Made by a program: the position numbers and the translations under genes. A stretch of 22,126 nucleotides of DNA, taken from IMG/VR virus record IMGVR_UViG_3300021519_000081, positions 1-22,126 of that record. One strand, written 5' to 3'. The stretch comes from a virus. The notes under the pieces are model-generated. The model worked only from the letters and a program-made list of their open reading frames with translations. It was not told where the DNA came from and searched no databases. This document shows positions 21,217-22,126 of this stretch, piece after piece (position 1 is the first letter of the stretch; each line of letters begins with the position of its first letter).

Positions 21217-21485
21217 AAGTTGTTTCATTCCTACTCGGCGCATTCACTGGAGTCTGGGCAACCGTTGGCTTCTTTATGTCAGTTGAAGTGGTTCGCGCCT
21301 ACCGCGAGAACACCGATAACGACCCTTGGAACGAATACGCCAGCGAGGAAAAGCCAGCAATCGAACCCTTCGACTGGGAACGCTGGAAATCAGCTGACGA
21401 AATCAACCAAGAACGCAAAGCAAAGAACGAGTTCTATTCACGCGAGGAAGTCGAATCCGACACTCACGATGACGAGGAACTTTAA
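21213..21485 (+). CDS. Membrane-anchored acidic protein, 90 aa
   Basis: ATG 21213 overlaps the nuclease stop (ATGA) and is about 12 bases after AAAGG; ATG 21201 is too close to that motif. The N-terminal 25 residues (MKVVSFLLGAFTGVWATVGF, FMSVEVV) form a membrane span. The remainder is strongly acidic (DNDPWNEYASEEKPAIEPFD, ESDTHDDEEL). The layout resembles the other small membrane genes here. No family recognised. Confidence 0.72.
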   Translation: MKVVSFLLGAFTGVWATVGFFMSVEVVRAYRENTDNDPWNEYASEEKPAIEPFDWERWKSADEINQERKAKNEFYSREEVESDTHDDEEL

Positions 21486-21496
21486 CCCACAAACCA

Positions 21497-21517
21497 CCAC
21501 TAGCAAATCGCTAGTGG
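21497..21517 (+). other. Perfect short hairpin before the last gene
   Basis: CCACTAGC at 21497-21504 and GCTAGTGG at 21510-21517 form an 8-bp perfect stem with loop AAATC, in a 65-base gap. The flanks are A/C-rich and no T tract follows. It could be an mRNA-stabilising or attenuating structure, or an inverted-repeat binding site upstream of a gene with a strong ribosome-binding site. Confidence 0.6.
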
Positions 21518-21550
21518 CACAACCAAACACAACACAAAGGAGAAGTCGCA

Positions 21551-22057
21551 ATGACTTTCACACCACCAGCCACCAACAGTGGCGATTATGTGAAAATGGC
21601 AGACCTAAACGGTCACCTATGCATTTTCACACCAGTCGAGTTCATTGACTCGATCACAACTGCAATGGGCGAAACCCAAGCAATCAAGGCAACAGTCGTT
21701 GACCTAGACACCAACGAGGAACATGAGGATGTATTGTTGTTCAACAAGGCAATCATCACCAGCCTCAAGGCCAACATCGGTGCGCAGGTATTGGCACGAG
21801 TCGGGCAAGGAATCGCCAAGCCAGGCAAATCCGCACCTTGGATTCTTAACGATGCGACCACCGACAGCGTGGCAGTTACCAAGGCCACCACCTACCTCGC
21901 CGCCAAGGCAACCGCAGGGCTTGTCATTCCGAGCGCAACACCAGCACCAACCGCCGGTGGGCTATCGGCAGAGGCACTGTCAGCACTTGCTGGCGTAGCT
22001 GATGTGAACGACCCAGCCATTGCCGCTGCCCTGGCGCAGTTGGCTGCCAAGAAGTAA
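21551..22057 (+). CDS. Conserved phage protein, possible OB-fold ssDNA-binding protein
   Basis: A 168-aa protein; AAAGGAG at 21536-21542 gives a strong start at ATG 21551. The first 110 residues are beta-rich with an OB-like order (DYVKMADLNGHLCIFTPVEF, AIKATVVDLDTNEEHEDVLL, LKANIGAQVLARVGQGIAKP, GKSAPWILNDAT). A helix and an Ala/Pro-rich linker follow (PSATPAPTAGGLSAEALSAL). I recall close relatives next to Cas4-like nucleases in actinophages, some labelled ssDNA-binding. The C-terminus ends AQLAAKK, not the acidic tip of classical SSB, so it is not a typical SSB. It would fit the recombination/replication set here. Family conservation is likely, function is tentative. Confidence 0.72.
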   Translation: MTFTPPATNSGDYVKMADLNGHLCIFTPVEFIDSITTAMGETQAIKATVVDLDTNEEHEDVLLFNKAIITSLKANIGAQVLARVGQGIAKPGKSAPWILNDATTDSVAVTKATTYLAAKATAGLVIPSATPAPTAGGLSAEALSALAGVADVNDPAIAAALAQLAAKK

Positions 22058-22063
22058 CCGACT

Positions 22064-22095
22064 TGCCCACACCTCTAGGGGTGGCGGTGTGGGCA
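22064..22095 (+). terminator. Hairpin after the last gene, possible terminator
   Basis: A perfect 10-bp stem (TGCCCACACC at 22064-22073, GGTGTGGGCA at 22086-22095) with a 12-base loop, seven bases after the stop codon. No T tract follows, so it may be a weak terminator or mRNA end-stabiliser. The remaining 31 bases of the window contain only a 6-bp GGTGGT/GCCACC pairing at its very end. Confidence 0.6.
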
Positions 22096-22126
22096 TCCCG
22101 ACTGGCGGTGGTTCTCCATAGCCACC

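Noticed and set aside
22107-22126. GGTGGT/GCCACC pairing at the window end as a cos or attachment site
   Set aside because: Only six base pairs, at the window edge, with no matching copy seen at the start of the window.

Overview
The window reads as about 22 kb of a tailed, siphovirus-type phage genome. All supported genes lie on the + strand and are very tightly packed; many neighbours share TAATG, ATGA or GTGA stop/start overlaps. Base composition looks moderate, near 50% G+C by eye. A WhiB-type regulator (19443-19922) points to an actinobacterial host, because that family is restricted to Actinobacteria and their phages. The style of the small genes, holin and metallophosphoesterase also fits actinophages, possibly of a freshwater host; that last point is inference. 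No integrase, lysogeny repressor, tRNA, IS element or CRISPR array is visible, so lifestyle cannot be judged.

Head module (9-8273): an HK97-type portal, a three-part protein that carries a Dps/ferritin-like domain in front of an HK97 prohead protease, and an HK97-fold major capsid protein. A capsid-side cassette follows, flanked by two hairpins: a 48-aa protein, a GT-A-type glycosyltransferase and a long Thr/Ser/Gly/Ala-rich fibre-like protein. A Cys-containing miniprotein, a small unknown and an Ig-like/gp6-type head-tail connector close the module. The terminase is presumably upstream of the window.

Tail module (8273-15320): a tail-terminator candidate, a small acidic-tailed protein, the tail tube protein, tail assembly chaperones with a -1 frameshift at a T-TCC-CCC site, a basic protein, a 625-aa tape measure, a hub-like minor tail protein with an inserted beta-domain, an H-type-lectin-like fibre/tip protein, a zinc-ribbon miniprotein and a small beta-rich protein.

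Lysis module (15320-16342): a single-span membrane protein with a coiled coil, a 138-aa Cys/His peptidase-type endolysin, and a two-span holin.

Nucleic-acid and accessory module (16369-22057): a small HTH-like protein and a metallophosphoesterase with matching N-termini, a DUF6378-type protein, and then a strong terminator at 18308-18350. A second block follows: small zinc-binding and membrane proteins, a PD-(D/E)XK resolvase-like nuclease, the WhiB protein, a protein resembling the partner domain of YqaJ/lambda-type exonucleases, a Cas4-like nuclease with an apparent Fe-S cysteine set, and a conserved protein that may bind ssDNA. The most striking feature is the Dps-protease fusion: it would place an iron-binding, DNA-protecting fold inside the procapsid.
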